Positions 36,208 through 45,479 of a stretch of DNA of 64,000 nucleotides are shown here, piece by piece. The translations under genes were made by a program, and so were the position numbers. Source of the stretch: Streptomyces cavernae (GTDB taxonomy: Bacteria > Actinomycetota > Actinomycetes > Streptomycetales > Streptomycetaceae); contig NZ_RPDJ01000001.1 of the NCBI RefSeq assembly GCF_004023625.1, positions 372,001 to 436,000 on the forward strand, written 5' to 3'. The notes beneath the pieces are model-generated. The model was not told the origin of the DNA, did no database searches, and worked only from the letters and a program-made list of their open reading frames with translations. Position 1 is the first letter of the stretch; each line of letters begins with the position of its first letter.

Positions 36208-37502
36208 ACCGCGCTCCGTGGGATGCGGGCCGTCACCCGGTAGCCGCCGGTCGGCGTCGGCCCGGCCGTCAACTCGCCCTCGTAGACGGCCAACCGCTCA
36301 CGCAGCCCCATGTGACCACGGCCGTTGCCCTGCACGGGCGGGGAATCCTTGGCGCCACCGGTGTCCGTGATCTCGATCTCCAGACAGGCGTCGGTGTAAC
36401 CGATGGCGACGGACGCCTGCGCGCCGCGCGCATGTTTGATCGTGTTGGTCAGCGCCTCCTGTACGACGCGATACGCCGCGAGGTCCACGCCCGGTGGCAG
36501 CGGATCCGGCGGCAGCGACACCCCGACGCTCACGGGCGTACCGGCGGCGCGTACTCGGGCGACGAGCGCGTCGAGCTGCGCGAGCCCGGGCTGGGGCGCC
36601 AGACCGTCGGACCTCTCGTGGTCCGGGGAGGCCAACAGGCCCATAACGTGGCGGAGTTCGGCCATGGCGGCCCGGCCGCCCGCCTCGACGGCCAGCAGTG
36701 CCTCCTTCGACTGCTCGGGCGCCATTTCCATCACTTTGCGGGCCGCGCCGGCCTGGATCACCATCACGCTCACATTGTGGGTCACGACGTCGTGCAGTTC
36801 GGCGGCGATACGGGCACGCTCCTCCTCGACGGCACGGCGCGTGGCCTCCTCCTGAGCCGCCTGCAGTGCTGTCACCCGGTCCCGGCTGGAGGCCAGCCGC
36901 AGTTGCAGAAAGCGGACGAGGCTGGCCAGCATCCCCGCCACAAGGAGCACGAATCCCGGGCTGGACCATCCGGGGAGCATGGGGTCCGCGTTGCGGAAGG
37001 CGAAACCGGACAGCGCGGCGGCGATCACCAGGACGGCGATCGCCGTGATCCGGTAACGGCTGTACACGACGGCGCTGTAGGCGCCGATGACACAGGCCAG
37101 GACGGTGATCCAGGAGGCGGAGCTGCCGATGGCCAGTGCTGCACCCAGCACCACCACGAACGAGGTCAGCGGATACCGGCGCCGGGCTGCCAGCGGCAGC
37201 GTCGACAGGACGACCAGAGCCCGGGGGACGGAGGAGGGGTCCTCCTCCACGGGCACCCGACCAGGGTCGGGCGGCGAGGGCGGGGCCGGGACCCCGGTCC
37301 CGACGTCCACCGCAGGGGGGTTGATGTGCACCGGCCCGTCGCCGGGATAGCGCACCGCCACGAACAGGGCAATGACAGTCAGTACGACCGCCAGCACCAC
37401 ATCGGGGCGCACCGCTCGCCGGGACAGCGGGGCGGCCTTCGCCTCCGGGCGCAGCGCATCGACGAGTTGCTGATGCCGGCCGCGCCGGTCTTCCGTCTCC
37501 AT
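36204..37502 (-). CDS. Sensor histidine kinase (HisKA_3 / DesK-NarX type)
   Basis: A 432-residue membrane kinase with an N-terminal block of hydrophobic segments (about residues 28-185, including VVLAVVLTVIALFVAVRYPG and VLVIAAALSGFAF), a coiled linker, the H-box IAAELHDVVTHNVSVMVIQA with the phosphorylated His, and the ATPase domain with AYRVVQEALTNTIKHARG (N-box), EIEITDTGG and GHMGLRERLAVYEGEL. It has no large extracellular sensor domain, as in kinases that sense membrane stress or peptides together with an ABC exporter. Confidence 0.9.
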   Translation of the reverse strand: METEDRRGRHQQLVDALRPEAKAAPLSRRAVRPDVVLAVVLTVIALFVAVRYPGDGPVHINPPAVDVGTGVPAPPSPPDPGRVPVEEDPSSVPRALVVLSTLPLAARRRYPLTSFVVVLGAALAIGSSASWITVLACVIGAYSAVVYSRYRITAIAVLVIAAALSGFAFRNADPMLPGWSSPGFVLLVAGMLASLVRFLQLRLASSRDRVTALQAAQEEATRRAVEEERARIAAELHDVVTHNVSVMVIQAGAARKVMEMAPEQSKEALLAVEAGGRAAMAELRHVMGLLASPDHERSDGLAPQPGLAQLDALVARVRAAGTPVSVGVSLPPDPLPPGVDLAAYRVVQEALTNTIKHARGAQASVAIGYTDACLEIEITDTGGAKDSPPVQGNGRGHMGLRERLAVYEGELTAGPTPTGGYRVTARIPRSAV

Positions 37503-37722
37503 CCGTGCATTGTGCTGCGCTCTCCGCTCGGCCGCGTCCGCCTGTCCGGCCAGGGCATGGCCCCGGAGGCCTACTTCTCAGGTATGACTCCGCGGCCGAA
37601 CCCTCCGCAGGAAGGGCCTGATGTCGGTTCCGCGGCCGACGCGCCCCGTACGTGGCGGCCTCTAGGTTCGCAGGCCCGGCAACCGTATGTGCCTCTCGCG
37701 ACCGCAAGGACGGACAACTCGT

Positions 37723-38415
37723 ATGCATCAAGTGATCGAACTGGAGAGTGTGGCGAAGCGCTACGACAGCGCCGGCGCGCCGGCGCTCGGACCGCTCACG
37801 CTCAGCGTCGCCAAGGGTGCGGTTTTTGCCGTGACCGGCCCTTCCGGCAGCGGCAAGTCCACGCTGCTGAACCTCGTCGCCGGCCTGGACAAGCCGACCG
37901 ATGGCGCCGTGATCGTGGCCGGGCGACGGATCGACCAGTTGAGCGAGCACGCCCTCGCCAAATTCCGTCGCGAACACATCGGCATGGCCTTCCAGTTCTT
38001 CAATCTCCTCGACGACCTCACCGTCACCGACAACATCCAGCTCCCGGCCCAGCTGACCGGGACCGGACGGCGCAAGGCCGCGGCCCGCGCGGGTGAGCTC
38101 ATGGAAATGCTGGGCATCCAGAAGCATGCCCGCGCCTACCCGGGCCGACTGTCCGGGGGCGAACGCCAACGGGTCGCGGTCGCCCGGGCCTTGGTCAACC
38201 GGCCCGCGCTGCTCCTCGCCGACGAGCCCACCGGTGCGCTCGACACCGCCTCGGGCCACGACGTCCGCGATCTGCTGATGGATCTGCACCGCGCCGGACA
38301 GACCATCGTGCTGGTGACGCACGATCTGACGCTGGCGGAGGCATGCGCGAGCCGCACGATTCACCTGGTCGACGGTCACATCGCCGCCGACTCCTACGCG
38401 CAGGCCGTCCGATGA
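37723..38415 (+). CDS. MacB/LolD-type ABC transporter ATPase
   Basis: A 230-residue ATPase with Walker A TGPSGSGKSTLLNLVAGL, Q-loop MAFQFFNLLDDLTV, signature LSGGERQRVAVARAL, Walker B LLLADEPTGALD and H-loop VTHDLTLAE. The phrase FQFFNLL is typical of the MacB/lipoprotein-release group. ATG at 37723 is taken; an upstream in-frame ATG at 37687 has no ribosome site. It overlaps the permease by 4 bp and is divergent from the two-component system across about 220 bp. Confidence 0.9.
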   Translation: MHQVIELESVAKRYDSAGAPALGPLTLSVAKGAVFAVTGPSGSGKSTLLNLVAGLDKPTDGAVIVAGRRIDQLSEHALAKFRREHIGMAFQFFNLLDDLTVTDNIQLPAQLTGTGRRKAAARAGELMEMLGIQKHARAYPGRLSGGERQRVAVARALVNRPALLLADEPTGALDTASGHDVRDLLMDLHRAGQTIVLVTHDLTLAEACASRTIHLVDGHIAADSYAQAVR

Positions 38416-40829
38416 GCCGGTTCGGCACCGGCGCCTTGGGCCGGGTCGTACGCTCCGGGGTGAGCCGGCGGCGGGTGCAAACAGTGGTGATCGCCATGGC
38501 CACGATGATGGCCGTGGCGTCGGCCGTGGTCGCCGGATCGCTGATGGTCGCCGCGGCCGCGCCCTTCGACCACGCCTTCGGGAAGCAGCGAGGTGCGCAC
38601 ATCACCGCCCAGTTCGATCCGGCCAGGGCGAGTGCGGCGCAGCTGGCAGAGACCGGGAAGTTGGCCGGCGTCACCGCGAGCGCGGGGCCGTACCCGTCCA
38701 CGGCGTTCCGCCCGGTGGATCAGGAGGGCTTCCGACTGCCGACGCTGACCCTGGTCGGGCGGTCCGGCCCGGACGGCGACGTGGACCGCGTGGATCTGAA
38801 GTCCGGCCGATGGGCGCGGAAGCCGGGCGAAATCGTGCTCGCCGCGTCGTTCGAGGGGCCCACCATCGGGATCGGCGCCACCCTGAAGGCCTCGGACACC
38901 CTGAACGCCCCAACTCTTTCGATCGTCGGCTTCGCTGTGTCGGCCGGCAAGACCGCCGACTCCTGGGCGACTCCCGCGCAGGTCGACGCGCTGGCGTCGG
39001 AGGGCAACCCGGTCACGAGTCAGATGCTCTACCGCTTCGACCCCGCGAGCACGAAGGAGCAGATCCTCGCCGACCGGAAGAAGCTCGCCGCCTCCGTGGG
39101 GCCCGCGGCGCTGCTGAGTACCCAGTCCTGGCTGGACACCAAACGCGCCGCTGATCAGGGTGCGGCGGCGACCGTCCCGTTCGTGATGGCTTTCGGCATG
39201 CTCGGCATCGTGATGTCGGTGATCATCGTCAGCAGTGTGATCAGTGGTGCGGTCGGCACCAGCCTGCGCAGAATCTCCATTCTCAAGGCCATCGGCTTCA
39301 CCCCACGCGAGGTCGTACGCGCCTACGTGGCCCAGGCGCTGATTCCGGCCGGTGCCGGCATCGCCCTGGGGGTCGTCCTGGGAAACCTCCTGGCAGTGCC
39401 GCTGCTCTCGGACTCCGAGGCGGTATACGGCACCGTCTCGCTTTCGGTGGCCTGGTGGGTGGACGTCACGGTGCCGGCCGCCGCCCTGGTCGTGGTGGGG
39501 CTCGCGGCGCTGATTCCCGCACTGCGGGCCGGAAGACTGCGTACGGTCGAAGCCATCGCGGTCGGCCGGTCGCCGCGCACAGGGCGCGGCCAGTGGGCGC
39601 ATCGGGCGATGGGGCGGCTGCCGCTGCCGCGACCGGTGACCTACGGTCTCGCCACCCCCTTCACGCATCCGGGCCGTACCCTCGCAATGCTGCTCGCGGT
39701 GGCGTTCGGTACGGTCGCGGCGACCTTCGCAGTAGGACTGACCTCTTCCCTTACCGCGGTCGGCACCTCACAGGACCCCGAGAGCCGTGCACCGGTCACG
39801 GTCACGACCACCAAGCTGAACAACGTCGCTCCCCCTCCGCCTCCTCCTGCGGGGGGCAGCGTGGCAAGCCCGTCCCCCGCGGGCGGCAGCGTGGCGAGCC
39901 CGTCCGAACCCGAGGTCGCCGACCCGGCGAAGGTGCGGTCTGCCATCAAGTCGCAGGCGGGGACGGGGTCGTACTACGGCAGGATGCGGACCGAGGTCGC
40001 CGTGGCGGGGATCTCCGGCTCGGTTCAGGCCGGCCTCTACCAAGGCGATTCGCGCTCCGGCAGCTACGAGATGATTTCCGGGCACTGGATCACCGGTAAG
40101 GGGCAGGTCGTGGTGCCCACGCGCTTCCTGGAAAGGACCAGCACCAAGATCGGTGACACGGTGCGGGTGACCTACGAGAAGGAGACCGCGAACCTGCGGA
40201 TCGTGGGCGAGTCCTTCGACACCTCGGGCAGCGAGCTGGAGATCCACGCGGACATGGCCGACTTCCCGTCGGCCGAGCCCAGTACCTTCCTCGTCGAGGT
40301 GAAGTCCGGCGTCTCCGCCGACGAGTACGCCCAGAAGGTCGCCGCGGTCGTACAGCCGCTGGGCGGCGACGCCACGACCAACGCCCCCTCGGGGCAGGAG
40401 GGCGTCATCCTCATCATGTCCGCGATGGCGGTGCTGCTCACCCTGATGCTGGTCTCCGTGGCCGGCCTCGGCGTACTCAACTCCGTGGTCCTGGACACCC
40501 GGGAACGCATCCACGACCTGGGTGTCTGCAAGGCGATCGGCATGTCGCCGCGGCAGACCATGAGCCTCGTGCTCGCCTCGGTGACCGCGATCGGCGTGAT
40601 CGGCGGGTTGGTCGGCGTGCCGGTGGGGTACGCGCTGCACGGCCTCGTCATGCCGGTGATGGGGCGTGCCGCAGGCACCAGTCTGCCGTCGCCGGTCCTC
40701 GATGTGTACGAGCCTGTGCAGCTGCTCCTGCTGGGGCTGGGCGGGGTCGTGATCGCGGTGCTGGGCGCGCTGGTCCCAGCCGGCTGGGCGGCCAGGGCGC
40801 GCACGGCCACGGCGCTGCGCACCGAGTAG
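38412..40829 (+). CDS. FtsX/MacB-type ABC transporter permease (two FtsX domains)
   Basis: An 805-residue membrane protein with an N-terminal helix (VQTVVIAMATMMAVASAVVA), a large extracellular domain, three helices of the first FtsX domain (about residues 255-390, with SLRRISILKAIGFTPREV), a helix and second extracellular domain, and three C-terminal helices with HDLGVCKAIGMSPRQTMS. Between the halves is a linker with PPPPPP and a direct repeat GGSVASPS. With the ATPase it forms a mechanotransducing exporter of the kind used against antimicrobial peptides or for lipid/peptide release; substrate unknown. Confidence 0.88.
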   Translation: MSRFGTGALGRVVRSGVSRRRVQTVVIAMATMMAVASAVVAGSLMVAAAAPFDHAFGKQRGAHITAQFDPARASAAQLAETGKLAGVTASAGPYPSTAFRPVDQEGFRLPTLTLVGRSGPDGDVDRVDLKSGRWARKPGEIVLAASFEGPTIGIGATLKASDTLNAPTLSIVGFAVSAGKTADSWATPAQVDALASEGNPVTSQMLYRFDPASTKEQILADRKKLAASVGPAALLSTQSWLDTKRAADQGAAATVPFVMAFGMLGIVMSVIIVSSVISGAVGTSLRRISILKAIGFTPREVVRAYVAQALIPAGAGIALGVVLGNLLAVPLLSDSEAVYGTVSLSVAWWVDVTVPAAALVVVGLAALIPALRAGRLRTVEAIAVGRSPRTGRGQWAHRAMGRLPLPRPVTYGLATPFTHPGRTLAMLLAVAFGTVAATFAVGLTSSLTAVGTSQDPESRAPVTVTTTKLNNVAPPPPPPAGGSVASPSPAGGSVASPSEPEVADPAKVRSAIKSQAGTGSYYGRMRTEVAVAGISGSVQAGLYQGDSRSGSYEMISGHWITGKGQVVVPTRFLERTSTKIGDTVRVTYEKETANLRIVGESFDTSGSELEIHADMADFPSAEPSTFLVEVKSGVSADEYAQKVAAVVQPLGGDATTNAPSGQEGVILIMSAMAVLLTLMLVSVAGLGVLNSVVLDTRERIHDLGVCKAIGMSPRQTMSLVLASVTAIGVIGGLVGVPVGYALHGLVMPVMGRAAGTSLPSPVLDVYEPVQLLLLGLGGVVIAVLGALVPAGWAARARTATALRTE

Positions 40830-41236
40830 CGCTTGGGGGAGCGCGCGCCGCTGGAGCGGATCCGCCGGCCAGGACCGCCAACCCTCGTCAGAGGAGGAGT
40901 GAACCAACGCGCGCCGGAACGGCAGGTGTCAGGCCCTTGGGCGGTCGCCGAACCGCGCGCACGTCTCGAACACCCCCGACAAGCGACAATCAGCGGTGAA
41001 GGACCATCAGGTCCGGCCGATCGAGGAACCACCACCATGGTGCGTGCCTGACCTCACAACTTCGTTGGGAGCAAAGCCTGTTGCTGGTGGTATGGCGGCT
41101 GACATGAGGAACACGGTCCCAAGGGCCCTATCCGTCCACAACAACGGTGTGCACAGCGATGCGAGGCACGCTTCGACGGAGCAGTCCGCTCCCGCCGAGA
41201 GTGAGCGTTGCGGCAAGTACTGCTTACACTTGCGGT
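40830..41236. other. Intergenic region upstream of the asnC-like relic, with an operator
   Basis: About 400 bp without a convincing gene. At its end lies a perfect inverted repeat, GCAAGT (41213-41218) and ACTTGC (41228-41233), with a 9-bp spacer, three bases before the regulator start codon. That is the usual place for an Lrp/AsnC autoregulatory site. Confidence 0.5.
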
Positions 41237-41696
41237 ATGTCGGCACCCGTACACCTCGACTCGGTCGATCTGCAGATCCTGGAGTTGCTGCGAGCCGACG
41301 GGCGGCGCATCATTCGCGACATCGCACGTCTGGTGAAGCTCTCACCGGCGCCGGTCCGCCGGCGCATCGCACGCCTCGAGGACTCGGGAGTCATCACCGG
41401 CACACGGTCACGACGGATCAGGCCAAGCTCCGTCAGGGCCTTCAGGCGGTCACCGAGCTGCGTTTCACGGGCGACACCGACATCCACGACATCGTGAGTT
41501 CGCGTCGACGCTGCCGGAGGTCGACGAGGTGCTGACGCTCACCGGTGACGTGGACGCACTCGTGCGGTTGCATGTCGACAACGTCGATGACCTGCAGAAA
41601 GTGGTAAATCGGCTGCGTCGTAAAGGCGTTGGTGTGCTGCAGACGAAGACGCTGATCGTCATCGCGTCCTGGCAGCGCGGAACACCCGTGCCCTGA
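41237..41696 (+). pseudogene. Lrp/AsnC-family regulator with two frameshifts
   Basis: ATG at 41237 opens VDLQILELLRADGRRIIRDI and LSPAPVRRRIARLEDSGVIT (HTH). The continuation HTVTTDQAKLRQGLQAVTEL, RFTGDTDIHDIVS is in the next frame after a shift at about 41400. FASTLPEVDEVLTLTGDVDA, VVNRLRRKGVGVLQTKTLI follows in a third frame after a shift at about 41500, ending at TGA 41694-41696. All parts of the HTH and RAM domains are present in order, so the gene was whole recently. Base-calling errors are the alternative. Confidence 0.75.
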
Positions 41697-42044
41697 GAGC
41701 GGACATCTTCACGCGCGGCGCATCGCCCCGCTTGAGAAGTGTCATCGCAGGAAATGGTCGCGCAGCCGGACTGCGCCGTGGCGGGGTGAGGAGGGAAGAC
41801 GCGGGGCCTCGGGCTCTTCTCGTGCATCAAGGCAAACGCGTGAGGCGCAGTCGGCCAGCCGATTCCAGCGGCACCGACGACGACACGATGGACAGCCCAC
41901 GAGGGCCGCAGTGTTTGCCTGCGCAACAGCAGCGGCCCCGCGGATCCGGCCGACCCCTGCGACCTGCGACGCATGTCAGTACGCCGCAGGTCCGCGCCCG
42001 CCCGGTGCGTCAAAGCCGCGGCGCGGGGGCACGATGGTGGCGGA
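41697..42044. other. Intergenic region with no recognisable gene
   Basis: About 350 bp between convergent units. Open frames on both strands lack ribosome sites and family features. No strong hairpin was seen. Confidence 0.5.
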
Positions 42045-42812
42045 TCAGGTGTCTTCCTTCTCGACAAGAGCGAGCAGCGGACCCTGCTCGCTCTCGGGGA
42101 CGTAGCCGGCGTAGTAGTCGTAGAGCGTGCGCCGCGATATGCGCGCGGCCGCCAGGCCGTCCCCTGCCCTGATCGCCTCGAGCACCTCCTGGTGGTGGTG
42201 GAGTGACTCCCGCATGAGCGCCGTGCTGTTGCCCGCGTGGGAGACCTTGTCCGAGATCAGCGAGAGCACAGCGCCCCGGACGACCTGGTTGCAGACCTCG
42301 ATGAGGGAGTTGCGGCTGGCCACGGCCACCGCCTCATGGAACGCGACGTCCGCCTTGCTGAACTCCTCGTACCCCACCTCGATCGCGTCCGACATCACGG
42401 CAAGCGTCTGTTCCATGGCGGACAGCTCCTCCTCCGACCGCAGCCGGGCCGCCAGCAGGCTCGCCGACCCGTCGAGGATCATGCGGAAGGAGATCAACTC
42501 GGCCATCGACACATTGTCGAACTGGACGAGCCGGGTCATCTCCTTGGCCAGGCCGGCCGACGAGAACGGCAGGATCTCCGGACCGTTCGGGTCCCCCGGG
42601 CGCGAGCGGACCAGGCCGTTGCTCTCCAGCACGCGCAAGGCCTCCCGCACCGTGGGCCGGCTCGCCCCGAACTGCGACACCAACTCCCGCTCGCTCGGCA
42701 GTCGCTGACCGGGCTTGAGGTCACCTCGCGCGATGGCTTGCTCGATCTGCTCGACGATGCGCTGGTAGAGCCGTACCGGCGAGACCTGCCGGAACTGTGC
42801 CCCGTCACTCAC
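42045..42812 (-). CDS. FadR-type GntR regulator of the sulfatase/amidase island
   Basis: A 255-residue regulator: winged helix with GQRLPSERELVSQFGASRPT and VREALRVLESNGLVRSRPG, then an FCD domain (MAELISFRMILDGSASLLAA, DVAFHEAVAVASRNSLIEVC, HHHQEVLEAIRAGDGLAAARI). It overlaps the amidase gene by 8 bp and would be made from the same transcript. A palindrome matching the FadR-subfamily consensus T-N-G-T-N3-A-C-N-A lies upstream of that transcript and near-identically 12 kb away before the sulfatase operon, so it is the likely master repressor of the island. Confidence 0.85.
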   Translation of the reverse strand: MSDGAQFRQVSPVRLYQRIVEQIEQAIARGDLKPGQRLPSERELVSQFGASRPTVREALRVLESNGLVRSRPGDPNGPEILPFSSAGLAKEMTRLVQFDNVSMAELISFRMILDGSASLLAARLRSEEELSAMEQTLAVMSDAIEVGYEEFSKADVAFHEAVAVASRNSLIEVCNQVVRGAVLSLISDKVSHAGNSTALMRESLHHHQEVLEAIRAGDGLAAARISRRTLYDYYAGYVPESEQGPLLALVEKEDT

Positions 42813-44277
42813 GCTTCTTCCCTTCTCGAACCGTGGTTCCTGTCGTCTTCTCCCCGGTCGGCGCCCAGGGGGCGCTGTCCGGCCAGCGCGGAACCGCCTC
42901 TGCAGGCCGGTTCCGTTCGTACCACGCCGCCGCCCTCAAGACGCCGAGATCGTCGAACCGGCGGCCCGCGAACTGCAGCCCGATGGGCCGACCGTCCGCC
43001 GTTAAACCGCAGTTCACGGTCGCCGCCGGCTGCCCCGACATGTTGTACGGCGCCGTGAAGCCGATATGGGACATGGTCTTCCCGTCCTCCATGAACGGCA
43101 TCGGCTGCTCAGCGGGGAACGCTGCCACCGGAGCTACCGGCGAGAGAACCAGATCGTACGGGACCGTCGCCGCCACGGTCTGCGCCTGGATGCGCATGAT
43201 CTGCTGGTAGCACTGGAGTACCCTCGTGCCCGGCACGTCCGCGCCCCCCTGGCACCATTGGATGATGTAGGGGTGGACGCGCAGCCCCGCCTCGGGCGCC
43301 AGTGCTCGGAAGTCGTTCCAGGACCGCACCCGCCAGAACAGATCCAGGTCGTCCAGAAGATCCTGGCTCATGAACGGCTCGACCGGCTCCACGACGGCTC
43401 CCGCCGCCTCGAAGACCGCCGCGGCACGGTTCACCGCGGCGAGGATCTCGGCGTCGCACGGCTCCCCGCAGCCGGCGTCCAGGTGCACGCCCACCCGCAG
43501 TCCGCGTACATCGAGTACATCGACGACCACCGACCAGTCGATGTCCTGCGGCGGCAGGCTCGACCAGTCCCGGGGATCCGGTCGGCTCAGGACACGCATG
43601 AACAGGGCCGCGTCCGCCACGGTGCGCGTCATGGGGCCGGCGCAGCGCCCCAGGTACGGAGTGTCCAGCGGGATCCTCCCGTAGCTGGGCTTGAGCGTGG
43701 CGAGACCCAGCCAGGTGCCCGGCAGCCGGATCGATCCCCCGATGTCGGTGCCGACGTGGAGCGGACCGTACCCCCCGGCGGCCGCGGCCCCCGCACCGGA
43801 GCTGGAACCGCCCGTCGTCCAGGCGGGGTTCCAGGGGCTGCGTGAAATGCCGTGCCGGCTGGAGACCCCCGAGGAGAGCATGCCCCAGTCCGGCATCACG
43901 GTCGACCCGAGTACCACCCCACCGGATTCGACGACCCGCGCGGTGATCGGCGCGTCCACCTCGGGGACGACCGGCTCGACCCCCGCGTTGCCCGAGGGCA
44001 TGGGGACACCCCGGCGGGCGACGTTCTCCTTCAGCGTCACCGGCACGCCGTCGATGGGACCGAGCGGTTCCCCCGCCGCCCAACGGCCTTCGCTGGCCAG
44101 GGCCGCCTTGCGGGATTCGTCCGGGTCCCGCGCCCAGAACGCGTTGAGCACACTCTCGCGAGCCTCGATCACCGCCTGGACGGCGTCGTGGACCTGCACC
44201 GGAGACAACGTGCCGTCAGCGAATCCGGCCACCATCTCCACGGCCGACATTGCGGCCAGGCTTTGTTCCGTGAGCAC
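42805..44277 (-). CDS. Amidase-signature family hydrolase
   Basis: A 490-residue amidase with the Ser-cisSer-Lys triad regions intact: Lys in GVPVTLKENVARRG, the Gly/Ser-rich TTGGSSSGAGAAAAGGYGPL and the nucleophile segment VGTDIGGSIRLPG. Family members hydrolyse amides, ureas and amide bonds of acylated amines in the cytoplasm. GTG at 44277 (after GAAGGGAAG) is preferred; the frame stays open to 44358. It forms a transcript with the FadR-type regulator and is divergent from the import and oxidation genes, suggesting that the substrate of the island contains an amide. Confidence 0.87.
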   Translation of the reverse strand: MLTEQSLAAMSAVEMVAGFADGTLSPVQVHDAVQAVIEARESVLNAFWARDPDESRKAALASEGRWAAGEPLGPIDGVPVTLKENVARRGVPMPSGNAGVEPVVPEVDAPITARVVESGGVVLGSTVMPDWGMLSSGVSSRHGISRSPWNPAWTTGGSSSGAGAAAAGGYGPLHVGTDIGGSIRLPGTWLGLATLKPSYGRIPLDTPYLGRCAGPMTRTVADAALFMRVLSRPDPRDWSSLPPQDIDWSVVVDVLDVRGLRVGVHLDAGCGEPCDAEILAAVNRAAAVFEAAGAVVEPVEPFMSQDLLDDLDLFWRVRSWNDFRALAPEAGLRVHPYIIQWCQGGADVPGTRVLQCYQQIMRIQAQTVAATVPYDLVLSPVAPVAAFPAEQPMPFMEDGKTMSHIGFTAPYNMSGQPAATVNCGLTADGRPIGLQFAGRRFDDLGVLRAAAWYERNRPAEAVPRWPDSAPWAPTGEKTTGTTVREGKKRE

Positions 44278-44366
44278 CCGAACTTCCCTTCGCTCTCGGT
44301 ACCGAAGGCCTTCGCGCCCTTGACAAGAACCGGCTTCAGTCGTCACGGTACCTGACAAGTGAGCTT

Positions 44367-44381
44367 ACTGGTCAGGCCAGT
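44367..44381. promoter_or_regulatory. FadR-type operator in the amidase/ttuC-like promoter region
   Basis: ACTGGTCAGGCCAGT is an inverted repeat with 5-bp arms and a 5-bp centre, placed 19 bp before the start of the dehydrogenase gene and 90 bp before the amidase start. It differs at two positions from the site at 56796-56810. Binding by the local FadR-type regulator is inferred. Confidence 0.65.
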
Positions 44382-44400
44382 TATAGCGAAGGGTGCGTCC

Positions 44401-45474
44401 ATGACGCGGAACACCAACGTTGTGCGGCTCGCCGTCATACCGGGTGACGGAATAGGCCCCGAGGTCGTCGGCGCTACCGTCCCCGTGCTCCAGGCCGCGC
44501 TGGAGGCCGACGGCCATCGGCTCGACACGACCGAATTCGACTGGGGAGGCGAGCGGTTCCTCCGGCAGGGCGCGGCGATGCCGTCGGATGCGGCCGATCT
44601 CGTCAAGAAGACGGACGCGGTGTTATTCGGTGCCGTCGGACGTCCTGATGTGCCGGAACACGAACTGGTCTGGGGCCTGATCATCGGGCTGCGGCAACAA
44701 CTCGACCTCGCCGTGAACCTCCGTCCGGTACGCGCGTTCCCCGGCGTTCCCACCAAGGTGCGCGACACCGACGGCGTGGACCTGGTGATCGTGCGCGAGA
44801 ACACCGAGGGCGAATACGTCGGCGCCGGCGGGGTGGCGCACGCCGGCAGCGGACACGATCTCGGCATCGAGATCGCCGTGCACTCCCGTCGCGTCATCGA
44901 GCGGGCGGCGCACCATGCCTTCACCCTGGCCGGCCGGCGGTCGGGGAATCTGTGCCTGGTGACCAAGTCCAACGCGATGCGATACGGCTATCCGCTGTGG
45001 GACCGGGTGGTGCGCGAGGTCGGCGAGCAGTACCCGGGGGTCCGGCTGGAGACCGTGCTGGTGGACGCCATGGCGGCCCGCATGATCCAGGCTCCGCGAT
45101 CCCTTGACGTCCTGCTCACCAGCAACCTGTTCGGCGACATCCTGTCCGATCTCGCCGCGGTGCTCGCCGGCGGTATGGGCATGGCGCCCAGCGCCAACGT
45201 CCTGCCTGGCGCGGACGTGCCCGGCATCTACGAACCGGTCCACGGCTCCGCACCCGACATCGCCGGGAAGGGCGTGGCGAATCCGGTGGCATGCATGCTC
45301 TCCGGCGCGCTGCTGCTCGACGACCTCGGACACGCGGACGCGGCTCGCCGCATCCGCGACGCGGTGGCGGGCACCTTACGCGATGCCCGGCACCACACGG
45401 CCGACCTCGGCGGCAACGCCACCACAGCGGACGTGACATCCGCCGTCCTGCACACGATGGAAAGCCAGGGGTAG
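44401..45474 (+). CDS. Isocitrate/isopropylmalate dehydrogenase-family enzyme (tartrate/D-malate type)
   Basis: A 357-residue beta-decarboxylating dehydrogenase with VIPGDGIGPEVVGATVPV, IVRENTEGEYVG, VTKSNAMRYGYPLWDRV, FGDILSDLAAVLAGGMG and IYEPVHGSAPDIAGKG. The features fit TtuC/LeuB-like enzymes that oxidise 2-hydroxy acids such as tartrate or D-malate. It is the first gene of a catabolic operon, not a leucine locus, so a LeuB role is unlikely. Two TTA codons (44623-44625 and 45376-45378) predict bldA dependence of its translation. Confidence 0.85.
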   Translation: MTRNTNVVRLAVIPGDGIGPEVVGATVPVLQAALEADGHRLDTTEFDWGGERFLRQGAAMPSDAADLVKKTDAVLFGAVGRPDVPEHELVWGLIIGLRQQLDLAVNLRPVRAFPGVPTKVRDTDGVDLVIVRENTEGEYVGAGGVAHAGSGHDLGIEIAVHSRRVIERAAHHAFTLAGRRSGNLCLVTKSNAMRYGYPLWDRVVREVGEQYPGVRLETVLVDAMAARMIQAPRSLDVLLTSNLFGDILSDLAAVLAGGMGMAPSANVLPGADVPGIYEPVHGSAPDIAGKGVANPVACMLSGALLLDDLGHADAARRIRDAVAGTLRDARHHTADLGGNATTADVTSAVLHTMESQG

Positions 45475-45479
45475 AACAC

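Noticed and set aside
36298-38379. 693-residue minus-strand open frame
   Set aside because: It overlaps the kinase and ATPase genes in other frames; Arg/Gly-rich composition marks it as a shadow.
44401-45474. LeuB of leucine biosynthesis
   Set aside because: It leads a catabolic transport operon with no other leucine genes; a tartrate/D-malate-type role fits better.
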